Made by a program: the position numbers and the translations under genes
The notes under the pieces: generated by a model
Told to the model about the DNA's origin: nothing
What the model saw: the letters and a program-made list of their open reading frames with translations, nothing else
Database searches by the model: none
Source of the DNA: Cardamine occulta
Taxonomy: Eukaryota > Streptophyta > Magnoliopsida > Brassicales > Brassicaceae
Direction of reading: 5' to 3'
Assembly: GCA_028015245.1 (NCBI GenBank)
Contig: CM051382.1
Span: 15,181,691 to 15,245,690 of the forward strand
DNA: 64,000 nt
Shown here: one piece after another, positions 1 to 13,100 of the stretch
How positions within the stretch are numbered: position 1 is the stretch's first letter
How the letters are laid out: each line of letters starts with the position of its first letter

Positions 1-691
1 CATAAAGAAAATATCTTTAAACTCCCTTAAATATCTATTATTAATCAGCTAAAATAAAAAATTTCTGAAAAAATCACAACATCTTCTAAAGCTTTTGTTT
101 GAATTTTTGGACCAATTTTTTCTTAACTCAATAAGCTTTTAAATAATTATATTTTCAGATGAGAAATAATGATTTTTTTATCAAATAGAATTCAAACGAA
201 ATATTTATTTTCTGTTGTTGAAAAATCCATATTTGATTCACGTTGCTTATGGGAGCTAATGCTCTGTTTTTTATTTATGATTTATTGTACATGAATGTCG
301 ACGGCAAAGCCTAAATTAGAGTAATTATGAAAAAATTTATGTTTTAATTTTTTATGCTTCAAATGGTTATGTAAGTGAATTTTATTATATAAAATCAATA
401 AAATATCTTTATCTCAAAACTTTTTTAAAATAATAATAATAATTGTTATTATTTAGAAATTTGTTTTTATTTATTAAAAATAAATGACTTGTAAATTAAA
501 TAAGGGTAAAATTATCATATCATATATATAAAAATATTGATTTAAAATAAATAAATGAAGAGGGTATTTTTCAAATAAAAAAACATAAATAGGGTAGTTT
601 GAAAAATGTGTATAAATATTTGAAAACATTCTTAAAAAATGGAACAAACAAATTTGGCTAAATTTTTTTATAGTTTGGAGCGGAGGGAGTA
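1..691. repeat. Mariner/Stowaway-like element, right part
   Basis: This AT-rich, non-coding stretch ends at 691 in the sequence CGGAGGGAGTA, the reverse of the TACTCCCTCCG terminal inverted repeat typical of Stowaway/mariner-type elements, which insert at TA. Bases 1-390 are closely similar, in the same orientation, to 59805-60180 at the other end of the window. The left end lies outside the window. No transposase reading frame is visible, so it is probably non-autonomous. The family assignment rests on the terminal motif only. Confidence 0.6.
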
Positions 692-1188
692 ACAATTTTT
701 GTGTATTATGCGATCTTTGAAAACCGTATTGCCAATTGGTTAATTAATAGTTAATACCAATGGTTTAGAAGGATACTCACAATTTGTACTTTCGGAACAA
801 AATGTCAGCTTTACTAGTTTGTTTCGTTAAAAGAAGAAAAAAAAAAGAAGCGCCAATTCCCAAGAGGCGGCAATAACTAACTTCACAAAAAAGTGTAGAA
901 AATAAACCAAATTAGACGGTTACCGTAACCAAATTTATTAAAATTGGTCAGGTCTAGTCTGGTCCGGTTCAGTAAGGAAGAGACGAACCGACGAAACCAA
1001 AGGAAAAATTTGTCTTTTTTTTGTGGAACAGTCTCTGTATCGACGCAGAGGAAGAAGAAAAACCCTACGATTTCCTCGACTCGTTCGTTCTACACTTCTC
1101 CGACCACCGTCTACTTTTTTCTTCTCACGGCGAAGAAAAATTCGTTATCACGTTTTGAATCGCTGGATTATGAATTAGCGATTGAAAG
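692..1188 (+). promoter_or_regulatory. Upstream region and probable 5' UTR of SHRUBBY
   Basis: There is no gene here. The stretch after about 1000 is purine-rich with a run of GAAGAAGAA-type sequence just before the SHRUBBY start codon, as often seen in plant 5' UTRs. A 92-residue open frame covering 944-1222 lacks recognisable protein features and overlaps the true start in another frame. No clear TATA box was identified. Confidence 0.4.
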
Positions 1189-4100
1189 ATGTTTGAAGGA
1201 CTTGTTCGGCAGCTATTGTTAGGTTACCTAGGTCGCTACATCAAAGATATTCAGAAAGACCAGCTCAAGATCACAGTCTGGAATGGTATATTTTCACGTC
1301 TTCTTTCGTTATCTCTCACTCTTATTCTCCGTTCAACGAACACCACAATCTCACTCTATTGGATGATATAAGAACAATTTCGTGCTTCATTCTACAGAGG
1401 AAGTCTTATTGGAGAACGTGGAACTGATTCTTGAAGCGTTTGAGTATTTGCAGCTACCAATCGCTCTTAAGCAAGGTGAAATTTGTGGATTGAAGCTTTG
1501 ATTCTGTCCGTACTTTGTTTTTTTCTCTCTGAATCAAATCCTTTATTGTTTCTTACAGGCCGTGTTGGGAAATTGAGTATTAAAATTCCATGGAAGAAGC
1601 TTGGAAGAGATCCTATTATCATTATGCTTGAAGATGTATTTATATGTGCCTCACAAAGAACTGATCAAGAGGTGATTTCTCTATTTCAATATCTCTTTTT
1701 TAATATACATGACAAGCGTTTGCTTTTAACCTTAAATGTTTTCATGGTCATTGCAGTGGAGTTCAGATGTTGTTGAGAAAAGAGAGTTTGCTGGTAAGAA
1801 AGCTAAGCTTGCTGCTGCAGAACTGGCAAAATTATCTAGGCGCGTCTTCGGTGAGCAATATATTTCTCGTCCTACTTTTTGAAGCCTTTATTTACGTTAG
1901 CATTGCATTTTTTCACCTCTTTCAATTTTTATTTTATTTTTCCAGATAGTCCAGCAGGGAATCCTTTTATGTCATATATTGCTGCGAAGGTGACATTGTG
2001 CCCCCGCAAACCTCCCTTTGCTTTATTTAGTTTAAGCATCTTATATTTTTCATATTATGAATGGTCTGATGCTGTATTTTAAGTTTTGAGTAAGTGTAAA
2101 TCTTCCTGCTTGTGGATGACGTTATCAGTCATGTCTTTACTTTTTTTTTTCCTACTATGTTAACTTTCCTTCTTTATTGGTGTAGATTCTTGATAGTATT
2201 CAAGTGTCCATCAGAAACTTTCACATCTTATACTCCAATGCACAATCTGAATCGGTAAGTCTCCCGCTTGTTAAATAGTCTGCGAGAATATAGGCTTGTA
2301 ATTCATTATTATCCCTTAAGTAACTGTGGAAAATTATATAGACATCGATAATCTTACAGTAGTCTTGGTTTATTAGCAAGAGCGTAGCATCTATCATGGA
2401 GGATATGAATGTAGATATATTCAAGTATATGAGCAGGGTGATACTAAATTATCATTAGTCTTTCTTGCGATTCACTAGAGTATAATTTGAATCATCATTT
2501 GGTGGTGCCTATTTTCCCACTTTCATACGTTTGACTGTAAACTGTTGTCTGCAGGAACAAGTTGTATTAGGATTGCGGTTTTCAAGCTTGACAGTTAGTA
2601 AACAAAACCCAGTTGGGTAATCTCTTGATGCCCCTTCTATGTCACTTAAAAAATGTATTCCACTTTCGTGTTTGATTCCTAGCTTTTCTTTACTCTATGG
2701 TAAGGGTATCTGCTTTGCATTACATTGTGAGACAGCAAAGAGCATACCCCACTATAATTTCCTCCCAATTGCTTCATTCCCTCTATGTTACTTAAATGTA
2801 TTCCAGTTTCGTATGTGATTCTCTGTACCTTTGGTTTTCTCTATGGTAAGATGATGTGCTTTGAATTACATTATGAGACAGTGATGAGCATACTCGACTA
2901 TAAATATCTCACAACTGCCTCTTTTCTTACTATAATTTTTCCTTAATACCTATTTCTTCCATGAACTAAACTTTGGTTGGTAAGCAAAGATCTGTTGTTG
3001 ATATTTGCGCACCCTGAAATATTTTGACATGGCGCTATGTTGAATATCAGGCCATCAGTTGGTAGGGTGAGAGGGGGGCAAGTGAATAAACTTGTGGAGA
3101 TTGAAGCATTGGAAATTTATTGCGACATCTATGAAGGCAACATGAACTTTCTAAGTGTTAATGAAAAAGGAGGTTTTGACAACTGGTGCCAGTCGAGATT
3201 GCAAAGCGATAAATTTGGTTATTTACTGAAGCCAGTCCATGTTGGTGTAACACTATTGGTAATGGAGCTAAAACAGCGTCACTGGTTTACTGTTTTTTAA
3301 CATCTTTCGTGATCAAAACTTTGTTGCTGCTTCAAGGCGCTGCATACTTGATCAGCTGCACACATTTGTATGTTATATCAGCTGTAGTGGTTCGATTTAT
3401 TGATTTACCTAATGGCCTATGAAACTAGGGATCAGTCTAATTGATGTCTTAGAAGCCAATTCCTTCTATGAAAAACTAAAGACAGTTTTCTAGGTTGAAC
3501 ACATTATTTTGTTTCAGTAGTGCACTTTTGATGGTATTGTTATCTATCAATGAGCAGGAATGATTTGCATTGCATTTTTGCCAATACTTTTATCTTTCAC
3601 CATCAGCTCCATATGGAACATTTTATTTGGTGATAGATTTTTGTAGCTATTTGATCAAAGATACACTATTTATACAGAAAGCACATTGGTGAATGCATCA
3701 GCTATTGCTAAATAGGCATCCTCCATTTTTTTCTGATACATTTCTTTGCATAGGTCAATCGATCCGGAGAGCTTTATGACGATCTACCTCAGTATTCTAT
3801 CAGTGCTGAGTTAACTGATGTGGTTAGTTCTCAGAAATTGCTAAACTAGGTTAAGAGCTAAGATTTAATTACCATTTTAAGACTCCTTCTAACTTCCACT
3901 TATGCGTTTCAGGTCATGACTCTGAATGAATTTCAGTTGCAGCAGATTCTCATTCTGTTAGATTACTTGCAAATCAGCCAATTGCGTGAGAGGTAAGAGT
4001 ATTATTAGGGTAGCGATAAATATTCCTCCATTCAAACTTTTATTATTCTGAGATTTAGCTTTATTATTTGACACTGCGGAATGCTATGAAGAACGATTCA

Positions 4101-7100
4101 CTGAAGAATATATTAAATGGTTTAGATATGGGCGGTATCGTCCCTGCTCCACTTCCTTATCGAGGAAACCAGCAAGCTGGCAGAAACTTTGGTGGCATTA
4201 TGCCCAAAAATCAATTTTATCTGATGTACGGAAGAAACTGTGGAAAACTTCATGGAGATTTCTTGGAGAGCGAATGTAAGTTTACTTCCTTGACATCTTT
4301 TAATTTTCTTAATCAGATGATGCTTAATCAGATAGCCATTACAATTTTTAATGCTCTTAAAGTTTCTGCTTAACTACTTCCACGCAAATAACTTACTGTT
4401 TGATGGCCTAGTAGACAAATACTCACCCAATATATTCAAACGGTCTGCTTAGCTTTCAGATTTTTATTTTGGGAAAAAATGCAGGAGAGTACGCAGGAGG
4501 TATATAAACTTCTACAAGATAAAGCTAGATTTCCTTCGCAGAGAACAGGCAAGGATATTATTTTCTTCCTTATCTGGTTAAAACTATCTGGGCTTGATCA
4601 AGATGGTCCTCATCCTCGTTCTTGTTCAACTGCATGAGATTGCCTAACCCAGCATGTTGGTTTTGATGGAGAGCTTAGAAAGCCTCTGTATCTTTAACAT
4701 GATTTAACAAAACTATGGAGCATATCACGAGGTGGTTTTTCTTTTTGATATGTTTTGTATATGAATGGGTAGTGGTAAGGAGATGGTGTAGAAGCACATT
4801 GCACATCATTTAAGTCCATTAGGGAGTAATTATGAGATGTTTAACCATTTCATTGTGTTCTAAGAATGCGTAGTGGTAAGTAGAAGATGACTTGAAACAT
4901 ATTTCAATAAAGACTGCCATTTGTTTTAAAATATATCGTAACACATGCTTCCCCATGTATGGTTAGTTCTATTTCATTTCATAGGTAGCCGTAGTGGAAC
5001 TTATAAACTTGTTGGAATGTTGGTATCAGAGGTAGAAATACCGAAGACTTGGTCTAAGCCTTTGGCCTTCATCATACATTTCACAAAAATTGAAGAGAGC
5101 TTTTGTTTTCTTCCAACATTTTTAAAATTCACTGTAGGAGCTTATCATCCAAAAAATTGCTGACTGAAAGGAATACATATTTTCTCCTTCCTAAACTTTT
5201 TGTTGCGTTGCCTTAATCTCCATCACATGTTGCTAAGATGCTCAAATAATGCGTAGCCTGTTAAACTTGAAGATGAGTTGATGTAATGCTGTTTCTTCTG
5301 TAGCATTTTTCAAACCAGAATTTTCCTTGTCAAGTTGCTTATCTTCTAATACGGCTGTGCTTATGCCTCTGCCTACAGTCAATCGATGAGTCTATCCTAT
5401 TGGGTTTGGAAGAAGTGGAGAAGAAGTCTGATATTGATGATATCTTAAGTTATAGGTCTGCAGCGGAAGATGAGATGCAGGTATGGTAAATTAGGTTGCT
5501 GTTGTAGCATTTTATATTTTGATAAGAGGTACCAAAGGTCGTTCAGATATCTATCCCCTTATAACAGATAAGTTGATGTCCTAGCATTGTCATTTCGTTA
5601 TCTGCCCTTTTACCTTTTGCTTTTGGATCTAAATGCAGGAAGCTTGTTTAGAATTGACTGTAAACATGGGAGTAAGTGGTGCCATTGGCTCTGAAAAGGA
5701 ACAGAGTGATGATCCTACATCAAATAAGTCGCGTGGGTGGTTGAACTGGTTGTCACGGGGAATGCTTGGTGCCGGAGGCACAGAGGACTCTAGTCAGTTT
5801 TCTGGTGTTGTTTCTGATGAAGTTGTCAAGGTATTTTAAGTACCATTCAATTTAATAGCAGTGGAGTTTCAAAATTCTTTGAGACATCTAGTAACTGTTC
5901 ATTTACTGCAGGATATACACGAGGCAACAAAGTTTCACCCTCTTTCTTCATCTCCTAGAAATCTAAGTGCAACAGGTAAGATCTGTACGTGCTCCATTAG
6001 ACTCAACGTATGCAAAATTTCTGCTACTTTGCAACATATAAGTGGGTAAGTTACAATCTCAATTCCCTCATCATGGTCTCTGCCTTAACTAGTTTCATCT
6101 TTTCATTTTTTCTTTATCTTATTTATTCCACAGGAGTTCGTCCCAAGTTTTAACAGAGTTGGATATTTTGGGGGTGATTGTTGAATGCAAGTCTTGGAAA
6201 GAATCTACAGCCATGATTATATCTGTTATATCTGGAAAGCTGGTCTATCCTCAAAATGGGAAAGAAATTCTAACCATGAAAGGGGTTTGTGTCGCAATAT
6301 GCTGTTACGCCTATGCCATTTTGTTAATAATTGCTAATATCTGAAATCATGAACATTGTCAGAATAATGCTTGCTTAATAACAGGAGATGAGCCATCTAG
6401 TTGTAACTATTGCTCCGTAGTTTCTTTTATGAGAATTATTTAGTGCTTTTCAGACTGTTTAAACAAATTATTTTTATTGCTGCATGCAGGTCTGTGATAC
6501 ACTAGATATGAAACCCTCATATGGAGCACGGTTGGAGTTGTCTCAAGATCATGATGTTGCATTGTCATTAAAGGTGAACTAACTGCACCTTGCATCAGCG
6601 TTTTGTGGATAAATCCAAATGCTCCTTCCGGGAGTCTTGGTCTAGGATTGACTTTGCTATAGTTTGTTTCCATCTTGTTTCTGTAGGTCACCCTTCAACC
6701 ACTTGAAGCCTCTTACGATGTAGACTTCTTTCTAGCTGTCAGTAAATTTTTCTCGGGGCCAAAATCCTTCAAACTTCAACATGAAAGGGTGAGCTTTTAT
6801 TTCACTACATCTGCTACATACTCATAATGTTTGTTAAGAATTTTTTTTTTTTTTTTTATAAACAAGGTTTAAGCAAGTATGGTTAAGAGTAAAATATAAT
6901 GTCAGACTGTCTCTGTGATTCAATATCATAGTGATCACATGTCTGAAAGTTGATTCTGTTAATTGCACTGGACTTAGGAATTCTGTAGATAAGATTTGTG
7001 AATTGACCAAGGAATCCAATAGATGAATGGAGCTAAGTGTATTTATTCGGAAATGAAATTGTTATAGAAAATTCAATATAGAGCACATTTCTCATTTATT

Positions 7101-10100
7101 GCAATCAATTCAGTGAAACTAGATCATATTTAATTAAATTTTCATTCAGTGTGAATTGGATTTGAAAACAACTTACATACAAACTGAAGTTTTTATTGAA
7201 AAATCAATTCACTATTATCTGTGCACATGGCAAAATAACTCGTAATGTTTTTTTTGCAACTCCTTCTGTTTACCACCAAGGTTAAATCCATATACTCTCT
7301 TCACATATAGCACTCAAGTAAAATACCAGAATCTAAAAAATGTCACTTGGCAGGATCCTTGATACGTTTAATTTTGTGCTTATACTTTTTTCAGAAGAGA
7401 AGGTCATAATATTGTCAGTGTGATATGCTTGCCTATCATACTCTCTGTAGTTAATAGCAATCTTTCAGACTCTCTGAAGTGCTGCAATTGTTGTTTATTT
7501 GCTTGTACAATGACCACAAATTTGGTTGTGGCTATTTCATAATAAATAGTTATTTTCTTGTGACGTAATAAATGATTTCAAGAGATATTTTGTGTAAAAA
7601 GGCTCAAGAAAATTTTCTTTCACCTCACACGGGAAAACAGATAACAGTTCTCCTTTGTGGCTCAGGTTCTATCATCACTCAATGGCCTTGAAAGTGAAAC
7701 ACGATTGGCGGCGAAAGCTGAGTAAGTATTTCCTCTGAGGAAATGTCGGGCGTAGATTCATATCTTAGTTGATTGTGTTGCTTATTTGTGTTGTGGTTTG
7801 GTTTATAGATATCTATTATCAAGCCGAAATAAAGTGAAGTGGGACCTGGACATAAAAGATCTTACCTTTAATTTCCCTGGACGATTGGTTAAATCAGAAA
7901 GCTATAATCTGGTATTTCGCTTATCTAAACATGTGATTGCCTGATTTTTATTATTTGTATCCTTCTCAGTATTTAGTCTATCTTCTTCTGCATTCCCTTG
8001 TACAGGTTCTGGTATTGGAATCTCTTTTTATCACGTCTAGCGACACAGATTCTCTTATCCCAAGTCCAAGAATGCAGTCTGGTATGGTGGATGGTTTACA
8101 AAGTTCCGTTGCAGCCTTGGATGCTTTTCAAGTCAAAGATCTCTATGACCATTTTGAGATCAGTATCTGTGACCTTGAGGTTATATGTTTTTCTTTTTTT
8201 CTTTTGATTGAATTGTTTAAGTAATTATATATGTTCTTAAATCTGCATCTTGTGCAGATGAGGCTGATGAAGATTCATCCTTTCCAAGAACTTTCCCTTG
8301 TGGAGAAATCATCTTTACTTATCAAGTTAACAACTTGTATCATTCCAGAGGAGCCAATTTTGAAGCAGTTGAAGGTATTTCAATATAATCTCAGATTCCG
8401 AGGTGGCTGTCTCTAGTTTAGCTGCTTCTTCGTTGGTACCAAATGCGTGTACATTTATAGAGGCGTCAAAAGCAGAGACCACTTTTTTGGAATTGATTTT
8501 TTTGTCATTCCGTTCATTTCAGGTTGAAGCTATTTTGTCTATGTTCAACGTACATTTCTCTCCGTCGATATTTGAAGGAGTCATGTCTGTGATTGAATAT
8601 CTTGATATTGAGGACCATGGAGCTCGAAATGCTCCACCATACCCTGCTCCCATCTTTCACTTCACCATCAAAACCAACTTGGCACTTTTCAGGTTGCACG
8701 TCAATCTTGAAAATGAAGGAGAAAATAGCACAGTGCTTGTTCTTTCTATACAACAGCTGGATCTCTGGTAAGTAATTGTTGTAACTATAAAAGGAGCTCA
8801 TTTTCTGATTTTATATACTAGCAACGGAAAGTTAACCTTCAGTTATTAACTTATTAAACAAGCATGAATGCACTTTTTTTTTGCTGTTTATTTATATACC
8901 ACAACGATGTCTGCTTGTTTTGCCAAGCAGTTGAATATGTGTGTGCTCCTTATCATACACATATTTGGTCTTATACTAATACCACTCTCAAAACCACACC
9001 CATCCAATTCTTTTTCTCTCGGTTCTCAATTGTTAAATACCATATCACTTGGGGTTCCTGACAAGTTCCCTTGTACAATCATCATTTTCAGGTATTCGCT
9101 TACCAAATTTGAAGAGTGGTCAGTCTGTGTGAAAGCATTGGAATTGATAGCTTGCTCCTCTAACGATGCAGCTGACAGTCATATTTTATGTTCATCTGGG
9201 AATCTACTCGAATCGTCCGTTGCCCATGGACAGGGGATGGATGCTCATAGTAGCGATCTAACCAACATTATTGATAACGGAACAACTCCTGAAGCTGTTA
9301 TCAGCTTAAATTGCAAGGTTTCCCAAAGTAAAACTTTTGTTTTTCACAAGTATACAATCTATTGGAGGGGCGCTGAACTTCATTGCTACCCATACATATT
9401 TGGTTTGCTGTCAAGTTTTTTGGATAAGATAGTCTCCTATAAGATCTCTTCTGCCGATAGTACAAATCCTTCTAGCCTTACTGCAGATACTAGTACTCCA
9501 ACAGAAATTCTTCAGTTTGATTTTGAAAGGTTTGGATTCTCAAACTTCACTGAAAGAAGATCTTGTGGCTGCATTCCTCTTGAAAAATATCCATTTGTGA
9601 CAATTTGCAACACAGGCTCTCTTGGTAGCCTAGAAAGTTCTCTTTGCTATTCGACTTCTGACTGGAGGAAATTATTTATATTAAGGAATAAAAAGGACAA
9701 GGCAGAAATAGGTTTGGACTGCAAATGTAACAGCTGTACGTTTCAACCGAAATGTGATTGTCCTCTGAATGAGCTTGTGTCCTCCAGAGGTCTTGGTCAG
9801 ACCAATCACTTTATAGTTGATGTGCATGCCTTCAAAACCAATGTGCATTTTCATGATTCTTCAAGTGTTTTTGGAACTATTAAACTGCAGGTATCCAGAT
9901 ACTTGCTTACCATTTCAGACGATTGTTTCGATTTGGTTGCCTCTGCTGAAGACTTGATACTGGAGTCATCTTTGTTCACCAACTATTCTGGCGGGCTTCT
10001 TTGGAAACATTCAGTTACAGGTGTCTCGCCGGTCTTGAACCTACGTGTAAGAAAGAGGAATTTGGAGCCTTCTGGTTCTGAACTTGAAGTGAGCATAGGT

Positions 10101-13100
10101 ATTCAACACTCATGCTGCATTTTGCCGCCGGAATATTTGGCCATTATAATTGGATACTTTTCTCTTCCTGATTGGACTTCGAAGTCGGGCCTGTGGTCAT
10201 TTCCACAAGCTACTGAGTTCACCAAGGCTCATTCTGAGTTTTCCATTACTTATAAAATTGAGATACTGGACTCCACTTTGATTCTTCCTGTGGAAAATGA
10301 TGACGGCCGGCAACTGAAAGCTGATATTCAACAATTATATATTACCTTTATTACAGAGTGTGCTTTGAGCAATTTTGTGCAGCACATACCACAGGAATGT
10401 GTTATTCCATTTAATCAAGTAGCAGGGAGTACTGACTGTTTAAACATATTTAGCCGGGACTTATCACTATCATTGCTGCTTTCTGAGAATGGCATATCAA
10501 CATTCAAAAAGGACGCTGTGTGCAGAAGTATCACGCTGGCTGCTAGCATTATTGCTGATGCTTGGATTAGTTTACCTAGTGATCGCAATCCATTATCGGA
10601 TTTGGCATGTGTTATGTCAAGGGTTGAAGTTTGTGAAATTGTTGCGGATGGTAAGTGGTGTTGATCTTCATCTTAACTTTTAAAATGATTAGGAATTTTC
10701 AAATGATGCATACAACCTTCATGTTATTGTTTTTCTTTCTCTTTGCAGATTCAGATGCCTTGGATGGGTTTAAGGCATTTCTTGATGTGATTGATCAGCT
10801 TTCTGTAGTTGGTGAGGAATCAAAACTGTTTGTGTCTGATGTTCCTCAGTTTCTTCATACGAAGATGCGTCTAAAGCAAGAGCTGGCAGTTGCACCCCTG
10901 GAGTCTTTCACAAGCTTTATACAATTCAAATTTTTTGTCAATCTTTTGACGACAAAACTGCATCGATTAAGGAAAGATCCGGGAACGCTGCTAGCCGAAC
11001 CTGTGCTCCAGGTTGATATGAAATTTGTTTGCTCTGGAGAACTTAAAAATAATTTCCCTATGAGCTTGGATGTTCAGTTTTTCGAGATTGGGCTTTATTC
11101 ATTGCTGAGCTCAGTCATGTTAGCTAGATGCATCAATGCATATGGGGATCCTTCGGCACTTAAAGTCAGATTTAGGGAACTGGCTGAAAATGAATACGAT
11201 CTCTGTTTTTCTCTCCCATCCCTAGACATATGGTTACACTCTTTTGATTGGATTGAAGTTATTGAACTTCTTAAAACGTATTCCCAGAAACTGGAAAACA
11301 GTAGTGGAGACCCTTTTTTGTCAAAAGTTCCAAACTTGGATATGCATGATTCTATGGAAGCGGTAAGGAATATTTGTGAAAGTACTGATCAAGTTTTGAA
11401 TATTTTGCAATCTGGAGTATCAGAGAACTCTAGTGAGGTTATGGCATTTGCTGCAAGATCAGAGATTATTGGTGTCACAATCCATTTTCCTCTCTGCACA
11501 AGCCATTCAGAATTTCCAGGGTTCATGGGAACTGATATTCACGAGAGATCTGAGGAAGAGCACACAAAAACTTTTAAAGGGAAATACTGTAAATATGTTT
11601 CTGTTACAGCATGTAGTAGGAGTGGTGAACTCTCTATTCTTGGGAGGGATGTTAAACTGAGCTATAAGATTGAAAAGCTTAATGGGATTCTTTCAATATC
11701 TGGGGTTGATACTGTCAGGTCTTGCTCTCTATTTGGGGCGTCACAGTTACTTGTAGAAACTAATATTCAGATGGATCAGAAGAAAACCATGATCGTAGAT
11801 GTGGAGATACTGTCTGAAAATGTAGATATGCATGCATCTCATCAAGTGTTATCTTTCTGGCATGGAGTTACATTTGATAAACCTGACGCACCATCTTCAC
11901 AAAATTCGCAAGGAAACATGAGCATAAAAGTTCAGATAAGAGATGTCTCTCTTCTTATATCAGATGGAAGGGTACGCTCGTGCTTTATATACTGATATAA
12001 TGTCATACCATGTCTTTGTTCGGCATCTCACATTTCTTTCTGTTTGCTTGATTTCTGCATGCTAATATAGTGTTTTATGAACACACCGTGATTGATATCC
12101 CTTTTACGTTCATCAAGTTTTGCATTAGTATGTAGTGTGGCTATGTCCTATTCCTTGTTCTGTATATGTTTGTCGTCATGATCAGTTAATGTCTGCTTGT
12201 GAATCTAATGGTACTTTTTTGTTATTAGTGCCTGACACGCTGAGCTTAATTTTTCTTCACTGATGAGAAACTTAATTTGATGGGTGAATTTGGGTTGGTT
12301 TCAAATATATAACCAAGGCAGAAAAAGGCAAAAAAAGGTTGCAAATGTCTCATGTCCCATTGTCTAGAATATGTTTTGTTCCATGATTGTCTGTGATCTC
12401 CTTACCTATAGCTTTTGTACTGTATATGCCATACTTAAGCTTGAATTCTTGAACTACTTTTTTGCTAAGACTTCTCTTGTCTCTTTACTTTCACGCAGTG
12501 GGGATGTAGCGGTCTACTTCTTGAAGTTCTTATGAGAAACTTTCTCCTACAGGCTAATTTGACCGAAAAGAATGTGGAGAGTTTGGTTTCATGTGATCTT
12601 GAAGTGAATTATAATAATATGCGCAAGGTATGAGGCAGAAATAAAATCCTGCTGTCATTTTTATTTTTGTTTTGGTAGTATGCTGATAACCACCTGGGGA
12701 TCTATGTTGAAGGTCTTGTGGGAGCCTTTTATTGAGCCCTGGAATTTTGATATCAAATTATCCCGGAAACATGAGGCAAATGCTTTGCTGAACAATGCCG
12801 GGCTTACTGATATAATTGTTGCATCATCAAATCAGCTCAATGTGAACTTAACAGAATCTCTTTTTGAGGTAAGATGAGATAAAATTTCTCCCCTGTTAAT
12901 TTTTTTGTAGTAATTAATATTGGTAGGGACTGGTTAGTTTCACTCAGCTTGGTTTATTACTCGACTCTCAGTTCTAGATGTGGTTTTGGTGCTAAATCCT
13001 GTAATCAAATTTCTTGTTAGTTTTTAGAAAGGATGAGTAGCTTCTAACTTTTTCGGTCTACTTATATTTGTGATATGACTGGGTATTCAAAGAATCCCAC

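Noticed and set aside
944..1222. 92-residue frame before SHRUBBY
   Set aside because: It overlaps the SHRUBBY start in another frame, lies in probable 5' UTR, and its composition reflects purine-rich leader sequence.
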